Positions 50,877 to 64,000 of a stretch of 64,000 nucleotides of DNA are shown piece after piece. The notes beneath the pieces were generated by a model. That model searched no databases. It was given only the letters and a program-made list of their open reading frames with translations, and was not told where the DNA came from. Location of the stretch: the NCBI GenBank assembly GCA_013398955.1, contig VWPU01004148.1, forward strand, positions 496,001 to 560,000, given 5' to 3'. The translations under genes were made by a program, and so were the position numbers. This stretch comes from Callaeas wilsoni (Eukaryota > Chordata > Aves > Passeriformes > Callaeidae). The number at the start of each line of letters is the position of its first letter. Within the stretch, counting starts at the first letter, position 1.

Positions 50877-51736
50877 CTACCCAAGTAATATCCTTTCCCA
50901 CTTTTCTTCTAATCCCATATTTGCTTCTGGATTTTTCAGTATTTTCCCTCTGCCCTGACTGAAGACTTCTCCAATCCTGCTGGCAGCAGAAGTTCTGTCT
51001 TCTATAATCAGCAATTTCTTTGCTGCTTCATCCCTTAAATTGAAGAAGTTAGGGTCCTCTTTATCACCGTGTGCAATCTGAAAAATGATGCGTGGAGACT
51101 CCAAACAGTCTATCATTCCCTGTTGAGCCGGAACTCGGCTGTATCTATCTTCACGCAGTTAAGCAGCAGACGTGATTTGTCGCTGTGGTCAAAACCATTG
51201 GTACAGTAACAGTACAGCAACAGTAACAGTACAGCAACACTAAATGCAATGTGTTTGCTATGTTAACAACTCATATGGTGTGAGATTGCTTATGTGACGA
51301 TCAGTCAGCGCATGATACACCACTTTGACAGCCATGTCACAGATGGCTCCTATGGCTTTTTTGAATCCAGTAGGTTCTTCGAAGGCTGAAGGTTGCCAGA
51401 TGCATATAGACTGCTGTAATCATTTGGATGATTCGTAAATTTGGCAACTGTGCATCCTTCTGGTGATCTAGAAAGTTTAGTTTGTTTGGGATACAGGGGT
51501 TTGATGTGATTAAAAAACAGAGGGTGTCATTTTGTGATGTCTTGTCAGCTGTATATCAGAGAGCCAAGAACTTCAAGCCAATGTGAATAACTCAGAGTAC
51601 TCAAGCATCTGTCTTTCATGGCATCATACAGGCCAGAGATTTCTACATCCTTCTCCTTACTGTAATTCTCATGACACACTAAGAGTACATGTGACTCATC
51701 TGTACACAGCCAGGGAATGCGGACTAGATATCTAAT
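50877..51736 (-). pseudogene. Possible decayed coding block, unidentified
   Basis: Going 5' to 3' on the minus strand, five coding-like segments follow each other and alternate between two frames: 51736-51548 (63 codons, ends TGA), 51526-51353 (58 codons), 51362-51261 (34 codons, frame change at an A6 run), 51199-51116 (28 codons), and 51158-50877 (93 sense codons then TAG). Their translations have a balanced, soluble-protein-like composition, e.g. RIPWLCTDESHVLLVCHENY, SPEGCTVAKFTNHPNDYSSL and CLESPRIIFQIAHGDKEDPN, unlike the Phe/Leu/Lys-rich chance frames elsewhere. The region also keeps more CpGs than its flanks. I do not recognise the family. Stops and frame changes mean it cannot make one protein as it stands. 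It could be a decayed duplicate or retrocopy, an old inserted element, or a chance run, the last being a real possibility. Confidence 0.33.
51203..51236. repeat. Perfect 17-bp tandem duplication
   Basis: ACAGTAACAGTACAGCA occurs twice head to tail at 51203-51219 and 51220-51236, with no differences. Seventeen is not a multiple of three, so if the surrounding block was ever coding this would break its frame. It lies in the gap between the third and fourth coding-like segments. Confidence 0.95.
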
Positions 51737-54700
51737 CTAACTATTTAACAGAATCGAGTGCATCCATTGAACCACTTTATTTGGCAATGGGACTTAAACA
51801 TCTAAGCCAAACAACTGAGGAAAAGCTGTACATAGGTAACTTGAAAAAGTGAATCGTTTCAGGTGTCCACCAAAGTCTACCTAGCTATAAAGCGATTTTT
51901 AAGGAGCATATCCTCTCCTTTTTATAATCTCATCCTTTCTACTGACAGACATACAGTTATATGTTCAGAAACTAGACTGATTTCTTCTTGATATAGGAAG
52001 AATACACCAGATGATTACACAGGAAACAACACTAAGAGCTCCAGAACAGCGTTCTGAGCAGAAAATGTTTCTTCTCAAAGCATATTCATGTTTGCATAGA
52101 CAAGGAATCTTAACATCAAGTATATTCTACCTACATACTTTCTATATGAGAAACCTTTCTATAAAGAGAGAAACAGAGACAGGGAGTGCAAACCTCTGCA
52201 GTACACAACATTTTGTATATTCCTGATGCTAGGTAAGAGCTCTTGAATATTTAAGGAGTTAATTAGATCTTCTCGTACCTTTTTTTTTTCTGTTTGCTTT
52301 GTGCAATGCCATGCAAAATCCGGAGGTGATTCTACTTTCAGATTTAGCAAGCAACATCTTGTTCAGATTAAAAAGCTGTGTAAAAATTTCAGAAGTACAC
52401 AGCCAACTTTGAAGCCAAGTTGTATTAATGGTCAGAACAGAGAAGTTGCTGCTGTTCTTTTAGTATTTGTATCAGTTTACAAGCTATTCATTCCCTATTT
52501 TGTCTTGAAAATTCACCTATTCTTCTTTGTGACAAAGTCGAAAACTAGTAGCAAGTTTTGATTCTAAGAAAAAAACTTGATGTTGACAAAATTTCATTGG
52601 AGTGTTTATTTGGTCTCTCTGTAAACAGGGCTTTGCTTTGTAGAGCAGTGCCTGAAGATTTTTGCTATGAGTTGTAAACACTCAGTTAATATGCTCGTAA
52701 TTTATTTATAACATTTCTGTGCTTCAAATGCAAACTTCAAAATCTCTCTCTGAGAATCAGACCACGAAACAGAACTGGTTACAGCTGCAGAAAAAGGTAA
52801 GCATCTTTAAAATATGATTACACACCCAACTTGGAGTCATAAGCTAGTATCTACATTTGTGTCTGTCCCTATCTTCAACAGTATGAGCAGTTCTTGCACC
52901 CCTAACAAAGATAATAACAACAAATCAGATAAGGGAAGTGAAGATGATTACAGGAGTGGAATGCTTTCAAGCATAGAATAATGAAATAAACAAGGACTTT
53001 TCGGTTTAGAAAAGAGATGACAGGAGCCAGGGTGAAAACAAATGCTGAAAGATGGCACCTAAAATAAGGAATAGCAGCCTTGTTGAACTCCTTGCCAGAG
53101 GACATAATAGATTCTAAATTTTACATGGACTCTGGGGAAGACTGAAAAACCTAATGGAAAAGAAATCTATTTAGATTTGCTAAATGCATCTAGCTCAGTC
53201 CTGAGGCAGGGAAAGCGATCATAGGAAGAATCCTATTTTTATACTGTTTGTACTCTTACCTAAGCGTTCATACACGGCAACTACAGAAAACAGCACACTG
53301 AGTCAAATGGTCCTTTGCTCCAGTCAAGTACAGCCTTTTTTACCTTCTTATAATCTTAAACTCACTCATCCTTCATTTGCATTCAGTGGGAAACTTATTT
53401 TGTCTGCACCAAGTTACATTAGGTGCTTAAACTAACTCTCTGATACCTGAAATCTTACTTCTTACTCATGTCCTGATGGGATAATTTCATTCTTGAAGGA
53501 CAAATTCCCAATAGAAAATCAGGCATTTCTTCTTAACTCCTCTTTTTTCTTTTTTTTTTTTTTTTTTTTCCCCTCTTCTCCAAACTATTAATTTGGAGGA
53601 GGAATTCCAGTGGAAATGTGGTAGCTGTGGGGGTCCAAAATGGCATGCCCTAATTCATCTATGTTAAGGTATATGCTTGGGGAAAAACAGGCTAAGATAC
53701 ATGTCCCTCGGACCTGTAATCTCGGCTCTGTTTATCAAATGGGATAGAATTTATAACTGTAGGGATCTCAAAAGTAATTTTCTCACACTCACCCCTCTTG
53801 CTGATGGCCTAACGTTAGCTACAGAAGGCTGGAGGCAAGAGAGCTATAAGCTAGCTCATGCACATTAAAACAGACATACATTAGCTTTAAGAGCCAGAGA
53901 GAAACTCTACTGACTTTAAAAAACACCTATTCATTGAGTCTCTGGGGACTGAGTTCTAAAAAGTCAATACCAAATTCAGGCAGAACAGAAGAACACCTGT
54001 AATTTTGTTGCATTGTAATTTCTCTAACATCTGCTACAGAAAAATTGCCAAGAGTAAGGAAATCTTACTTTGTATGATGCAATTCAGAATCCTGTTTTTC
54101 AAGTGACACTATCATAAAGAAAGCCTGTGATAGGAAATCAGCAAAGCATTACAGCTGATGTGGCTACAGATTCAAGAAAATATAGGAAGGACGCCTCTTT
54201 CAAAACATCTCAGTCCTCACTATGGAGTCAACTTTTTCCACGTAGGTAAGAGCCATGCAGTTTTATGCAGGTATATGTTTTGCAGTTCCCTAACCCAAAG
54301 GTTAGGCTAATTAATTCCTTCTCTTATCTTGCTTGAAAGGTCACTGCGAGTTCAGGTCAGGGTATTTTATTCACATTACTTTTGTCTATTTGGCTTACTT
54401 GGCTGGTTTATATGATGTTTTCTAAATAAGATTTAATCTCATTGTTAATCTTAACTAGATGTTCTGTTCAGCTGGCCTGTGCTGAAACACAAGCTGCACT
54501 GTGTGTTCGTGCACCAGAAAAGGCAGCCATAGACTTCTGCGCACTTTGAAAGAAAAAAGTGAATGAACCATTTAGTAAAAACAACAAACTCCAAGTACTT
54601 GTCAAACTACCTTACCTTTACTTTCTAACATATGGAATGACAATCAACTTTGATACTGTCTGATTTAAACATTTATTTCAATTTCACTTGGGTTTCAAAT

Positions 54701-57700
54701 TCAAGGTTATTATTTTTAAATGAAACTGAGTTGAAACTGCTGGTGTTTCTTGATTTCACCATTTAGAAGAACAGGTATCATCCTTTGTTATAGTGCTCTG
54801 TAAAACAAAATACCTCCACTGTTGGCAAGTGGATAGAAACCAGCCCCAGGAATATGCTGCCAGGAGTTCAGCACATGGGTACGGACTCAGCCTACGATAC
54901 TTGATGTCTCACAAAACCATAGCAGGCATGCCAAGCAAAAATCCTTTATCATTATGATTTCAGTCAGATTTTCAAAGACAGCTGTAAATCTAAAGCCTAG
55001 CAACCACTTGGCCTATCTTTCAATCTTTTAAACCTCTGTGATCTATTTTTTTATCAATAGGCTTTTCACCATTCAGGTACCCAAAGCACAGAAATAGGTA
55101 CACAGCTAGTTCTCACACAGATGTTAGAGAAAGATTCAATATCCTTCTTTATTTATTATCAGAGCAAGGACTGCTATACTGCCTTGTAAGAGAACAAAGT
55201 AATATGTAGTTCAAGTGCCAGTCAGTATTTTCCTTTCATGTTTCTGATTGCATGCTGATTACACAACACTAATGGGAGCTTTTATTTATTTATCTAAATG
55301 AACAGATGCCAACATGCAGAAAAACCAGAGGTTAAATCTTTAAAGAGATCTCTTTTCCCACTTGTAATGGGGCTGTGGACAGTGCTCCTTTTTCAGCTAC
55401 AGAAGGAAAAGAGCAGGGGGGATATGGAGGGAATATAATGCATTGCATAGGCTGAGTTTTACAGTGGCTGTCTTCTGGCTCACATTCCAAAACGTTATGC
55501 CACCCTCTCATCAAGATGAAGTCCCTGTCCCACACTGACATTTCTTTTGCACAAAGAAGGCTATCTAACCTCAGCTGTTACAGCCCTGCTCAACTTCGTT
55601 ATCTTCAGTGGTACTATGGTAATTTACAGTGGTTTTTAAGGATATAGAAGTATAGCTATTCAGTGTTTATTCATAGAAAATAGATAATATCTCCAATGAA
55701 TAAAAGATAAATGACAAAACTGAAAACAAAGAATACACGTGATGAGACATGGTAGGATTTTGTTACATAAATTTTTTTTGCTATAATCTAATTTCATAAT
55801 ACTGAGGCAGGAGACCTAGAGATTTTGCCAATGGCATCCCAGTTTTAAAGTATTTCATTTGAAATGCTTGGGAATAGCAAAGCTCTCATATCCCTCACTC
55901 TAATGTATTATTTTTAGTAGTTCGTGGAGGTACATATTTTGTTCATCTATTCCTAATGGAAATCTGTGATTAAAAAAAATAAATTAAAACCAAAACTAAC
56001 CCTCAAGATATTACACTCTGAGATCTAATTTGTCATTAAACAAAAAACATACGATGCTAGTAATTGTCACTTCTGTAAAATGTGCTTAATTATAAAATTA
56101 AATGAGGCTTCTTTACAGAACCAATTTTGCTATTCTCCTTTGCAGATATCTGAAATGATAGCCACATTGCACAGCAGCTAACGCAGAGAAGTAGTATCAT
56201 TACAAGAATTATAATAGGCACTTGTTAACATGGCAAACTTTTGCCTCCTTGCAGATGTCTGGAATCTCCAGACCTCTACAAATTATTCACATCTCACCCC
56301 TTTTCCTTCCTGTTGTTCATTTCAAGCTGCCACTGCCTTTTCATCTGCACTACATGCTTCCCTCCTCTCATCCCCACTGTCAGCCCGATTCCTGAACATG
56401 GCCTTGTACATGCCATGCATTGCACATACCTTGGCAGATTTCACTGGTTCAGAACAAACGCATTAAGGATCTACAACGGCATCTTTCACCTACACAGGCA
56501 ATTAAGGGAGTGAAGCCTCTACCTTCTTAAGACACCTGAATGAGGCCACAGAGCAGCATTTGTTTTGATCAGTACCTTAATCAGTGCCCAGCTTTTGTGC
56601 TGTCTCCAGCCACAGCGATCAATCTGAACCAGCACTAGAAGCTGTCCAGAAGACTGTGCTGTCAATTTACCTGTCTACTCCTGAGTTGTGCTGTGTCATA
56701 CACTTAGAGCTAAATGATGACCTGATGACCTAAATTATTGTGTTTCTTACATTTCAGGAAATTATCTTTTCTTTTACATGACTACATACACCCATCTGGG
56801 CATTTTTTGATCTCTTAAGAACATCAGGCAAGGTCATGGAAGTTGTGTGATTATCTCAGATGTCATGACATTAAAAGTACTTTCAAGGGTTATTTATTAA
56901 ATGCCTTATCATTTCTGAGTCTGTAGGGTGCTCAAAAGTAAGAGACTTCCAAGATTTTATCCATGAGTTAGAAAGAAGCAATAGGCTTCTAGTTTTTATT
57001 TGGGGCTGCACAGCCAAGGTGACACTTCTGAGGGCCATCATGTTGCAGGGAAATCCTGGCATATATCTTCTCCTCTGGCTATGTCCTTTTGCTCTGCTGT
57101 TCTGGCAGCAGTGAAAGACATAGCACAAAAAAATTCTGCTAAGCCTTCCAATGAAGAAAAAGATCATTCTTTCCACAGCTTGCAGTATGCCCTGTGAGTA
57201 CAATAAAAATATCCTATTTATAGTATATTTTTGGCAATACTAAAATGCAACAAATGAAGAACTCTAGGCTATAGACTATCCCGTATTGATTACTTCTTCT
57301 GTCAACGCATAATATGAGCTAGCATATCATCATGTTTTCCCAGTGCTAGAGGATACAGACTTACCTCCGTTAGAAATACAGACCCCAGCAAAATGTGATA
57401 TTAAATACATTCAAGCAAGAAATATTACTACATATTGATTAAAACTACTATTTTTCATTCTTGACATAGCTTTTGTGTTGGTATCAGAGCATCAAAGAAC
57501 ATCATATCACTTCATCCTAAAAAGACGATCACATAACAGCAGGATGAGAAGTCATGCTGTGCCTTGATATTCGTGGTCTGAGAATCAGAGTTCTCATTTT
57601 GATGTGAAAAGCAACTATTTTTGATGTAACAATCACTTGGGTTTGATGTACTAATCTCCAGGGTAAAGATCTCAGGCCACTTTTAAAATCATTTTGCAGT

Positions 57701-59035
57701 AAGAGTTGAACAGTCAATGAGAGAGATTTGAGGTACCACTTTTGAGAATTTGTTTTTGGAGAGTTACACTTGTAACTCAAATTCAAAGGAGATGTAATCA
57801 GTACAGGCCACTTGCAAAAAACATGTAAAGTCGTTCAACACTTGTTTATTTAAATTCCACATTCTCTAATCAATTAATCAAAATTACACTTTACTGAAAG
57901 AAGAAAAGAACAGCTATATTAGAAATCTGCCTTTGCAAATTCTGGAGGGGAATAGAGACGCAAATTTACAGGGGAGCTTACTTAGATGAGTGCATTTTAT
58001 ATCAAAATGAAAGCAGAATATTCAATCTTCAATTGTATATAAGATCTACAATACTAAAATATGATAAAATATGGTTAAAATAATTTTTCTTGATGTGTTT
58101 GCCAGTATTTTAAGTGCTATGAACAGATTGTGCCTTAGAGCAAGAGACCTGTTAAATAACTTTTGTGGCAGTTGAATTCACAAAGGGTACAAGAGATATT
58201 GCAGATTTGGTCTACTAAAATTCCAGCTATGAGCTATTCATAATACAATAATTAAAACTGTGAACTATATATATTTGTTTTGATAAAGGCAGTATTTCTC
58301 ATTTTAAATAAAAAGAGTGTACTTTCAACACAAACGATACAATTGTATCCATAAAGTTGCAGCAGAAAATAAAGTTAAATTCTTATGCTTCTTTTTGTTG
58401 GTATAACATGACATTTTGAAATGTTTGTGGAGTTTGCAACCACAGTTATATTCTGACTGCTTTCTCTAGTTTCTGACTTTCAGAAATTCTGATGGATTCC
58501 TTCACAAAATGCCTGAAAGTATGATTTCTATTTTTAAAGCAACAGAAGGAAAAACTAATGAAACAGTTCATCAAATTCACTCTTGATAAACAAATATATC
58601 TCTCTAAAATAGATAAATAGAAGTCTTGTAGGGAAACTACACAGCGTGAACAAAGAAGATGAACATATGACAGTCAATCTCAGAAAAGTTTCAGCTAAAA
58701 TGGCCCACTGAGAAAAAAGAAGTGCTTGATTTGCAAGGAAAGCGATCCACAACCTAAACACTTCCCAGTAAGCTTCAAATATCAGAGCCTGTTTTAAGTT
58801 CTAAATTCAGAACAAATTCAGTGTATTTGCAGAGAGCCTTCATCACCTTCAAGTGTCTCTGCACTTCACCGCATACATTTTCTGTGAAGACCTACTTCAA
58901 CACCATATAGACATTGCTTGCTGTCCAGCATTTTGACTCTCTCCCAAAATTAGCAGGATTTTAGGAACTTTATGATATACATGCACAAACATATATGTTA
59001 CACTAGACAATACTTGATTTTAGACAAAAGGCTGA
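51737..59035. other. Non-coding AT-rich stretch
   Basis: No gene is supported over 7.3 kb. Weak coding-like continuation of the block at 51 kb may extend to about 51880 on the minus strand but contains stops at 51737 and further up. A T-run lies at 53550-53569. Overlapping plus frames at 56230-56513 and frames on both strands at 56883-57203 show no domain. Confidence 0.55.
53550..53569. repeat. Poly(T) tract
   Basis: About twenty consecutive T follow a T-rich CTCCTCTTTTTTC lead-in. It could be read as a minus-strand poly(A) tail, but nothing gene-like with an AATAAA adjoins it. Confidence 0.85.
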
Positions 59036-59400
59036 GCAACCCCTCACTACAAGAAAGACACTGAGGTGCTGAAGTGCATCCAAAGGAGAACAATGAAGCT
59101 GGTGAAGAGTCTGGAACATAAGTCTGATGAAGAGTGGCTGAGGGAGCTGGGGGTGTTTAACCTGGAGAAGAGAAGGCTGAGGGGAGACCTTATCAATCTC
59201 TACAACTATCTCAAAGGAGGTTATAGTGAGGTGGGGTTCAGTCACTTCTCCCAAATAACAAGTGATAGAACAAGAGTAAATGGCCTAGAGTTTTGCCAGA
59301 TAAGGTTATAAAGATTATCTTTACCAAAGGGATTGTTAAGCACCGGAGTGGCTTGCCCAGGGAAGTGGTTAAGTCACCATTGAAAACACTAAATAAAAGT
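59036..59400 (+). mobile_element. CR1 LINE fragment (3' part of ORF2 into 3' region)
   Basis: The match to the CR1 consensus is close: CCCTCACTACAAGAAAGACA, GAGGTGCTGAAGTGCATCCA, GAACAATGAAGCTGGTGAAG, GGCTGAGGGAGCTGGGGGTG, ACCTGGAGAAGAGAAGGCTG, ACAACTATCTCAAAGGAGG and CCCAGGGAAGTGGTTAAGTC. It derives from the C-terminal reverse-transcriptase coding region and the following 3' segment. The minus frame at 59003-59254 and plus frame at 59066-59311 belong to this element. It stops before the CR1 3' tail and octamers, so both ends are missing. It looks less diverged than the copy at 25.1 kb but is not intact. Confidence 0.94.
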
Positions 59401-62400
59401 CACTAAGTACAAGAGAAACTACAAGGTATCTAAATACCTAAATATCTAAGACCACCTTTTCATGAGGTTATTGCATCTGCTTTCAGTTAAAAGTAGTTTG
59501 TATACCTAGCTGATTCTGTTTCAGAAATGCAACAAATGCAAATTGGTCATGTGTATCTGTCTGGCATGATACATTACAGAGCATAAAGAGGAATAATTTA
59601 ACAACACAATTAACAATTTTGCTAAACTGACCCTACAGCTTTTTTCTAAACTTTAATAACTTCTGAATATTTTTTTTTAATTATATCTTTATTTACCTGT
59701 CAAGAAAATGTAATTTTTTTCCTTTCATTTTCCTTGCACCTTTAAATCAGAAAGAAAATTTCACCTACATTAACTTAAGTGGCCCTAAAGCAATGATATA
59801 TACATTTAACTGTTTAAAACTATACCTTTAACTTATAAATTTCTCAAGAGAAATTCTTCAAAGGGTGCTATGATTCTGTTGCTATGCAGAGCCAGCTGAG
59901 CTAAATGCAGATGAAGCAGATTGCTGGCAAACACTCCCAACAAGATGTGAACCATGAAACCCAGAAATCTTTGTTTATTGTCTAGACTGGCTCTTTACTA
60001 ATCCTTCTATTGACTTCATGTGTTAAGACGTGTCTATTGTCAGGAAAGGATGGAATACAAATAGGTAAATTTGCATTTACCTGCATGCTGAAATCAACAG
60101 GGTCATTCATTACATAAGATTTGCAAATGCACCCTAGAGTGATTGACAGATACAGACATACATTCAAGTGACAGCAACTTCAAAAAACCCCAGCATATCA
60201 ACAAATCCAGGGAATCTTCATGTAGGCTTGCGCTTTTATTTCAGCAAATAGAAGGAAATAAATCTCAGCCTGGCCTGCAAATAAAGAGGGTCATGAAGGT
60301 TACTAACTAGGCTGAGGAATAGGTGAGAGCTACATCCATACTTTTAAAGATCTGATTATGTGACTGGTTTAATCATGACTAACTGGCAGTATTCTGTCTG
60401 TAATACGCAGTTTCTCATGTCACCTCATTTTGCTCAGCAACAATGCAGTCCATTTTTTAACATGAAATAATTCATTTTTACAGAAGTAAACTTTTCTTTT
60501 AAATGTGTCGCCAAAGGACACTGGCAGTTGAGAAACCATCAATATTGAATCTCTACCCAGCAGGTAAAGCTGCCTCCTGTCATTGAAAAGCGTCCTTTGG
60601 TATCAACAATTTTGTTATAGAGCTCCATTGGTTAATAGCTATTTTGTTGCAAAGGAACACATCTTGGGATAACAAAAGAATAGTACTGTTTTGAAGAAAA
60701 AAAATCAATATACATATACAAACAAAACTTCCTTTTAACTTCACTTTCCATCAGTACTCATATAGTAATTTGAAACAGAATATTCAGCTGATCAGTTAAA
60801 GTGACTAATAAAGTCTATTATTCAGGCATGATTTGTTAGCTCATTAAGATCTAAATACTACAACACACATTTTAAAGTCTGTTCTCTTCAGCAACATAAC
60901 ATTTTGTTTCTCCTGTTTCTCAGTTCATTTCTGTGTACCTATATCCCTCACTACCTTTGAGATTATGTTTCTTGAAATCAAGTGGTAGCTGTAGCATGCA
61001 ATTTATAAAGAGAACAGACTCCAAGATCCTGAAACACAACAAAAGGTTCAAGAAAAGGCAACAAAATCAGCATTTCAAACTAAGACTCAGAAAACAGGAA
61101 AAAAGTCTATTTCTAGGCAAGCTGTAGGATAAAAACAGGTTAAAAAAAAACCAAATAAAGCAAATGTAAGCAACTAGTCTTTTAGAAAATCAATTAAGAG
61201 TGAAAATATTAATGGCTTTCACAGTTACAAGTGTGCATTTATTCTCTCTGACAGCCTGCCTTTTATCATGCTCCTGGTATTAGTTTTCTCTCAGCTTTGT
61301 ACATAGCATTTATTCACTTTGAACAACCTTTCAGAAAATAGCTGGAGACAAATATTGTCAAAGAATTTGCAATAAACAGCAACTTTTTTTTTTTTACAAA
61401 ACACATTTTTGTTCCTATCATAACAGGCATTTTCCACGTAACTTTCTCAAAAGCCAAAGCTGGGTTCGAGATTCAGAAGGTTAAAAAAAAATTACTTGTG
61501 CAAGCAGTGACATAACCTAGGAGGAGCTACAAAACATAAGCATGTGCTGCCCACTGCAAAATCATTCAGCAGCCACTAACATGGAAGGCACTGGGCTAAC
61601 ACCCTCCAGTTAAAAAAACAAACAAAAAAACCCCAAACAAAAAATATTGTATCTGCTTCACAGTTAAATATCATGTCAAAAAGACTTAAAAACATGCAAA
61701 CCTTTTTATAACTGAAAGCTGAATTTCACAGGAAAGACAGAACCAGGTCTTATTCTTGCTCCTGTAAGCTATATCCCAAACATAATCTATAAAATTGAAT
61801 GAGCAAAAAAACAGTTAAACCTGCAAAACTCAGCTGCAGAACACTAGATGCAGCTTAGCTGCACCTCCTGTGCGTTACAGGTCTTTGCAGCAATAACGAG
61901 CCTGAACTACCTGTGCCTCTGGATCTGATAGATGCTGCCTGTGCCAGCCCACATTCAGCAAAAGATATCTAGAGGGCTTCATTTATTCAACTTGATTATG
62001 TGTCTTTAAAAAGAAAAATAAACACATGGGAACATTCATGGTTGCTGCAATTTGCTTACCTACTTACATTTAAGAATGGTTTCTATGCCAAATATCTGTC
62101 TCTGAAAAAACTCCTGTGTATAGCTCAGGAACTAGAAGAGGACTACCCTAAATACACAGTTTGAAAATAGTGTTTATAGACTAAGAGACTTCAAATTTAT
62201 GGATTGCACCAGCTGTCCAGTCCCCAAAAAATTGGGTGAGAAATCACCTTTTCTGTTCTAGGAATATAGCTATTTTGTGGTCTTTCACTTAAAACCAAAA
62301 GTACTTACTGTGCATTTGAGGCCAGACAGAATCAAGTCTTGCTACCAGTACTTTCCGAAAGATAACAATGGTTCCCATATTCAAAATAAACAAGAGTAGC

Positions 62401-64000
62401 AGGATCTTAAAATTTTAAATACATACACTTGACCACATCACAAAGTTCTGTGATATCCGAAGTGGTGAAATAATATGGGAAAAAAAAGAGGATAACACAG
62501 GCGCATTGTTTTACTAACAATAGTTTTATTTTATGCAGGAGGTTTCAGAAAATTTTGTTTGGACAGTGTATACACTGGAATTGCTCAGACACAGATATCT
62601 ACTTAAATGAAAGACCATACACATTTAAATCCAAATTCAACTTCATCTGAGGTCTGTCAGTGGGTATCTAAATTAAGGGTTTCACCACTCCTGGCTTTTG
62701 AGTATTTAAAAAGATAGCAGCAATGTCTGATTTACCTTTGAGGGCAACACTCATTTTCCATTGATTCTAGGGTGACAAGATTTCTTATTTAGGTGGGAAA
62801 GTTAAATTACCAAATGTGACATAGATTAATTCAGGTCATGTTCTTAAAACTCCACAGTACCTTTCTCAGTAAAGGCAGTAAACAAAGTGTTGAATTTATA
62901 CCACCATAAATGTAGAGGCTTTCAGAAATTATTCTGTGTGAATGATATTGGACTGTCTTTGTTCTCTGCCATCACATATAACTCTCAGCACATTGCCTGC
63001 TCGAAAGATGTACAGTTTAATTTAAAACAGTGTCATTTCAGCAACATGAAACAGCACTTTCCCATAATTAAGTATTTTCTGAGACAGCACAAGATTATCC
63101 ATTCACATCCTTTATGAGAATAGTGTTGATCTCATACCAGCAAATTTCTCCTCATTAAAGAAAATTAGAAGTCTTGACATTCAAAAATTGTGTTTTGTAG
63201 ATTATTTTGAATATGTTTGTTTCTATAGCTCCTTTTATGGGCTTATAAATTAATCAGACAGCCTACAGGTAGTTTTGATTAGAGTTACCGGGCAATTTAT
63301 ATTTTTTAAATTATTAAAATGCATTTCCTTTTGTCGCCAAATGGCAAAAAGAATAATCTTTAATGGTCATTTAAGGTATTTACTTCCTGTCATTTCTTCT
63401 GTTTTGCAATATTCAGGCTAACTAGTTGATAATAATTTTATTATAGTAGATTACAGTATTTTGTTCCTGTTTAAATCAATGGCACAACATTCACTGAGGT
63501 CACCAAGACATCATTCCACTTACGGTCCAATTCTGAACAGCTCACAATTTATAGGTTTGATCCGTAAGTCATAGTCCATATTCCACAGTGAGATACAGTG
63601 ATTTTGTAAGTCTCCAGACAGACTCTTCACTTGGAAAACAGCCCATTCATCATGAGATTTAAGCAAATCAGGTTTTAGTCTGAACCAAATCTAAAAAGGA
63701 GTACAGAGGAAGGAATGAAAGCTTATGTTGCCCTGACCATAGAACTTTGAACATCCAGTACTTATCCTCTTGAAGAAAAATATATGTAAAGAAATAATTT
63801 TGATAAATTACTAAGTCACCTAAACAAGTATCACAGTTTCTACTCGCAAAATACTCCAACATATGGAAGCCAACATATGGGCCACTTGCAAAAGGGGCAA
63901 TTTTTGTATCTTACAGAAATATTGATAACGTGTTTTCATCCCTAATCTTGAACTGTGCACTTCAAATGTTTTCAGGAAATGCAATACTATATTCCAGTTA
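59401..64000. other. Non-coding AT-rich right end
   Basis: No gene is supported over 4.6 kb. A T-run is at 61384-61395. The segment 63200-63440 has several TAATTA-like and ATTAAA words in a balanced context and could be a conserved non-coding element; this is unproven. Frames at 60933-61127 and 62887-63117 on plus have no domain. Confidence 0.55.

Noticed and set aside
51199..51240. Short repeated units as a CRISPR-like array
   Set aside because: There are only two 17-bp units with no spacers, in vertebrate DNA; this is a tandem duplication.
59066..59311. 81-codon plus frame with protein-like composition
   Set aside because: It is a remnant of CR1 reverse-transcriptase coding sequence, truncated at both ends.

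Overview
The window looks like gene-poor nuclear DNA from a songbird (passerine). It is AT-rich, has no rRNA, no functional tRNA gene, no operon structure and no convincing intact protein-coding gene. The interspersed repeats identify the host. There are several CR1 LINE fragments, one solo LTR of the bird ERVL type with a perfect 5-bp target duplication, and one short element that joins a tRNA-Ile-like head to a CR1 tail. That last structure matches TguSINE1, a SINE family known from passerines. The element assignments rest on recognition from memory, not on a search.

Layout. 1-8.7 kb: a GC-richer left edge, a CpG-retaining LTR-like block (about 1145-1612), and a GC-rich block (about 7905-8580) with a minus-strand AATAAA and splice-like sites on both strands. 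8.7-22.6 kb: AT-rich unique sequence containing the SINE (10762-10905), a long A-rich tract (16339-16411) and small tandem duplications. 22.6-26.8 kb: the most repeat-dense part, with a pure (TTCC)n array, the solo ERVL LTR, a (TTTTGG/TTTCGG)n hexanucleotide array, a CR1 fragment and a (TTTTCC)n polypyrimidine tract. 26.8-50.8 kb: mostly unique AT-rich DNA with two minus-strand CR1 fragments (33.35-33.67 kb and 42.11-42.16 kb) and a small CpG cluster with a hairpin near 43.8 kb. 50.87-51.74 kb: a minus-strand run of coding-like segments broken by stops and frameshifts, the best candidate here for a decayed gene. 51.9-64 kb: unique AT-rich DNA with one more CR1 fragment at 59.04-59.40 kb.

Nearly all open reading frames are 60-110 codons, as expected by chance in AT-rich DNA. 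Several lie inside CR1 copies or microsatellites. The window is therefore best read as intergenic sequence or the inside of a very large intron. I see no new multi-gene system. The points most worth checking are the broken coding block at 51 kb, the GC-rich block at 8 kb, the CpG/hairpin island at 43.8 kb, and the SINE and LTR insertions as phylogenetic markers.
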